From Arthrobacter sp. AZCC_0090 (GTDB lineage Bacteria > Actinomycetota > Actinomycetes > Actinomycetales > Micrococcaceae), in NCBI RefSeq assembly GCF_014207375.1, contig NZ_JACHEE010000006.1:62001-126000 (forward strand): a DNA stretch of 64,000 nucleotides. Reading direction: 5' to 3'. Positions within the stretch are counted from its first letter, which is position 1, and each line of letters opens with the position of its first letter. A program made the translations under genes and the position numbers. Below the pieces are notes generated by a model. That model searched no databases and was not told where the DNA came from. It saw nothing but the letters and a program-made list of their open reading frames with translations. Positions 61,398 to 64,000 of this stretch are shown piece by piece.

Positions 61398-63944
61398 TCA
61401 CTCCCCGGCGGTTTCCGGTGCGCTTCCTTCTTCCCACGCCATGGTTGCGCCAATGGCATCCACGGCTTGGGAGAGGGGAACACCGGAGCCGTCGCGGCGG
61501 CCGTGCTCTTGTGGGAGCGCACGGGCGACGCCGGCGCTGGACGCCGCCTTCGCGGGGCCGTGGCCTGCCCACCCGAGCAGCAGCGTGTCCTCACCCTTGA
61601 GGAAACGGTGGGCCCGGACGCCTCCCGTGGCCCGGCCTTTGGCCGGATACTCCTCGAACGGGGTGATTTTGGCCGTGCCCGGAGCAGTCCCCGGCAACGC
61701 GCCGTTGCTGCCCGCGATAGTCACGACGACGGCGGCGGGGTCGTCTGCGCGTACCGTGCCGAAGTGGATGACGTCGTCGCCATCTGCGAGCTTGATACCC
61801 GCCATGCCGCCGGCGGTGCGGCCCTGGGGCCGGACGGCAGAGGCACTGAAGCGCAAAAGCTGCGCAAGCCGGGTCACGAAGACGAGTTCGACGTCGTCGT
61901 TCTGTGCAGGCTCCACGCCCACCACAGTGTCCTTGTCCTTGAGCGCAATGATTTCCCAGTCCTCGCGGTTCAGCGGGTAGTCCGGCTGGACGCGCTTGAC
62001 CACTCCCTGGACCGTTCCGATGGCCAACACGGCATCCAACGGCACGAAGGCCACCAAGGATTCGCCCTTGAGCAGGGTGACAAAGTCCTTTGCCGCCACG
62101 CCACCGGCAAGATTGGGCAAGCCGGACACCGGAGGCAGCGCCGGCATGTCCATGACCTGTACCCGGAGCATCCGGCCCTGCGAGGTGACCGCGCCGATTT
62201 CGCCGCGCGCCGTTGTCTTGACCACCGAGCGGTAGACATCATGCTTGCTCCGGGGGCCGGACTCGGCCAGTGGCTCTTGGTTGGACGTCCGCGCGATCTG
62301 CCCAGAGGTGCTCAGGAGTGCCCAGCAAGGATCGTCGGGGATTTCGAGCGGCAGTGCGGCGGCCTTCCCCTTGCCAGCCGGGACTGCGGCTCCGAGGGCC
62401 GCCGCGACGGTCGGGGAGACCGCCTCGGACTCGAGGAGAACAGTGCGGCGCGGGGTGCCGTACTTCTCGGACACCTCGGCCAATTCCCCGGATACCAACT
62501 CGCGCAGCAGCACGTCGGACGCCAGGATCGCCTCAAGCTCGGCGATCTCCCGGCGCAGCTCTTCCTGCTCTTTTTCGAGTTCGATGCGCGAGTACTTGGT
62601 CAGTTGGCGCAGGCGAAGTTCCAGGATGTAGTTGGCCTGGATCTCGGATAGATCATAGATCGACATGAGCCGTTCGCGCGCGGCTGATGCCTCGTCCGAG
62701 GAGCGGATGATCTGGATGACCTCGTCGATGTCCACGATCGCGATCAGGAGGCCCTCCACCAAGTGGAGGCGGTCCTTCTTCTTGCCCAGGCGGAAGGCAG
62801 TGCGGCGGCGCACCACCGACAGACGGTGGCCAACGTAGACCTGGAGCAGCTGGAGCAAGCCCAAGGTCTGCGGCTGTCCATCCACCAGGGTCACGTTGTT
62901 GATGCCGAAGGAGTCTTCCATTGGCGTGAACCGGTAGAGCTGCTGCAGCACTGCGTTGGGGTTGAAGCCGTTCTTGACCTCAATCACGAGCCGCAGCCCG
63001 TGCTTGCGGTCAGTGAGGTCCATGACATCGCTGATGCCTGTCAGCTTCTTGGCGTTGACGGCATCCTTGATCTTCTCGATGACCTTCTCCGGGCCCACCA
63101 TGTAGGGGAGTTCGGTCACCACCAGGCCGGTGCGACGCGCGGTCAGCTGCTCGATCTCCACCTTGGCGCGGGTCTTGAACGAACCCCGTCCTGTGGCGTA
63201 GGCGTCGCGGATTCCATCCAGGCCCACGATCCGGCCGCCCGTGGGCAAATCCGGGCCAGGCACGAAGCGCATGATGTCTTCCAGCGTCGCGTCCGGATGG
63301 GCGATGAGATGCCGGGCGGCCGCGATGACTTCCACGAGGTTGTGGGGGGCCATGTTAGTGGCCATGCCGACGGCGATGCCCGTGGTGCCATTGACCAGTA
63401 GGTTGGGGAAAGCCGCGGGCAGGACATCGGGCTGAGTGAGCTGGTTGTCGTAGTTGGGGACGAAATCCACCACGTCTTCGTCGAGGTGCTCGGTCATCGT
63501 CATCGCAGCCGCCGCGAGCCGGGCTTCCGTGTAACGCGGTGCAGCAGGGCCGTCGTCGAGCGAACCGAAGTTGCCGTGCCCGTCAATGAGGGGCAAGCGC
63601 AGCGAGAAGTCCTGGGCCATGCGCACCATAGCGTCATAGATGGCGGCATCGCCGTGGGGGTGCAGCTTTCCCATGACTTCACCCACCACTCGGGCACTCT
63701 TGACATGCCCGCGGTCCGGGCGGAGGCCCATGTCGCTCATCATGTACAGGATGCGTCGCTGAACGGGCTTGAGGCCATCGCGCGCATCGGGGAGCGCGCG
63801 GGAATAGATCACCGAATACGCGTACTCCAGGAAGGAGCCTTCCATCTCGGAAGTGACGTCAATATCGATGATGTTCTCGGTGAAGTCCCCGTCGACGGCA
63901 GCCGTGGCTGCGTTCGCGCGGGAGGGACTTTGGCTGCGTGCCAT
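61398..63944 (-). CDS. parC: Topoisomerase IV subunit A (ParC)
   Basis: ParC (848 residues) is the breakage-reunion subunit paired with ParE. The catalytic Tyr138 lies in APRYTEARL, preceded by the quinolone-resistance region [11 protein letters not shown] (95-105). The winged-helix, tower and coiled-coil parts follow, then a beta-pinwheel C-terminal domain in which I see no clear gyrase GyrA-box (QRRGG-type) motif. That absence and the partner parE favour topoisomerase IV over gyrase. A Pro/Gly/Ala-poor but acidic N-terminal extension of about 25 residues precedes the family start. The upstream region continues past the window edge. Confidence 0.9.
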   Translation of the reverse strand: MARSQSPSRANAATAAVDGDFTENIIDIDVTSEMEGSFLEYAYSVIYSRALPDARDGLKPVQRRILYMMSDMGLRPDRGHVKSARVVGEVMGKLHPHGDAAIYDAMVRMAQDFSLRLPLIDGHGNFGSLDDGPAAPRYTEARLAAAAMTMTEHLDEDVVDFVPNYDNQLTQPDVLPAAFPNLLVNGTTGIAVGMATNMAPHNLVEVIAAARHLIAHPDATLEDIMRFVPGPDLPTGGRIVGLDGIRDAYATGRGSFKTRAKVEIEQLTARRTGLVVTELPYMVGPEKVIEKIKDAVNAKKLTGISDVMDLTDRKHGLRLVIEVKNGFNPNAVLQQLYRFTPMEDSFGINNVTLVDGQPQTLGLLQLLQVYVGHRLSVVRRRTAFRLGKKKDRLHLVEGLLIAIVDIDEVIQIIRSSDEASAARERLMSIYDLSEIQANYILELRLRQLTKYSRIELEKEQEELRREIAELEAILASDVLLRELVSGELAEVSEKYGTPRRTVLLESEAVSPTVAAALGAAVPAGKGKAAALPLEIPDDPCWALLSTSGQIARTSNQEPLAESGPRSKHDVYRSVVKTTARGEIGAVTSQGRMLRVQVMDMPALPPVSGLPNLAGGVAAKDFVTLLKGESLVAFVPLDAVLAIGTVQGVVKRVQPDYPLNREDWEIIALKDKDTVVGVEPAQNDDVELVFVTRLAQLLRFSASAVRPQGRTAGGMAGIKLADGDDVIHFGTVRADDPAAVVVTIAGSNGALPGTAPGTAKITPFEEYPAKGRATGGVRAHRFLKGEDTLLLGWAGHGPAKAASSAGVARALPQEHGRRDGSGVPLSQAVDAIGATMAWEEGSAPETAGE

Positions 63945-64000
63945 GGAGTCGGTGGATCCTTAAACGTGTACTGCGGAAGACTTAGCTAGGCTAAGCCTAT

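Noticed and set aside
63982..64000. DtxR/IdeR iron box upstream of parC
   Set aside because: Best alignment matches only about 11 of 19 consensus positions, and topoisomerase genes are not known iron-regulator targets.

Overview
The window is a gene-dense (about 63% GC) chromosomal segment of an actinomycete, most likely Arthrobacter or a close Micrococcaceae relative. Support: the end of the division cluster is ftsZ-pgeF-yggS-sepF-yggT-divIVA; glnA2-glnE lies beside a convergent adenylylatable glnA1; DUF4191 and DUF4192 proteins and a fused cydDC are present; and about a dozen genes appear to be leaderless. I see no prophage, insertion sequence, CRISPR array, rRNA or tRNA gene. The content reads as core genome with a few accessory modules.

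Layout. 1-9.6 kb: division and envelope genes (ftsZ 3' part, pgeF, yggS, sepF, yggT, divIVA, lspA, rluD), then replicative polymerase dnaE. 9.6-17 kb: flavin reductase, a membrane protein, hisD, nrdR with a pair of NrdR-box-like sites, a leftward map-ppgK-SDR group, a small SPOR-like protein and panB. 16.8-24 kb: nitrogen control (glnA2-glnE rightward, glnA1 leftward with a full four-element GlnR-type box). 24-40 kb: lipoate and 2-oxo-acid dehydrogenase functions (lipB-lipA, sucB, lpdA) interleaved with an RDD protein, a DUF4191 protein, a Ser/Thr kinase, a tricorn-like protease, an OsmC protein and pepA. The order panB, glnA2, glnE, glnA1, RDD, DUF4191, lipA, lipB, TIGR01777 epimerase, sucB, pepA resembles the Mycobacterium tuberculosis Rv2225-Rv2213 region. 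40-52 kb: PAC2 protein, MFS transporter, DUF4192 protein, sigA with a SigH/SigR-type promoter, a divergent MocR/EamA pair, a PaiB protein and parE. 51.4-59.3 kb: a BlaI-type repressor and an M56 protease, divergent from cydA-cydB-cydDC. 59-64 kb: nitronate monooxygenase, a DinB-like protein, a VOC protein and parC.

Most notable signal: a 17-bp dyad TTCTAC-N5-GTAGAA occurs three times between the blaI-like gene and cydA, placed over the predicted promoters of both. A fourth, near-perfect copy overlaps the promoter of a 117-residue four-helix membrane protein 18 kb away. With an M56 partner that has no beta-lactam sensor domain, this suggests a BlaI/M56 circuit that controls the cytochrome bd oxidase and a small membrane protein rather than beta-lactamase.

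A second window-wide signal is that twelve genes without a usable Shine-Dalgarno carry a -10-like hexamer exactly 6 or 7 nt before the start codon, as expected for leaderless transcripts. This also settles several start choices.
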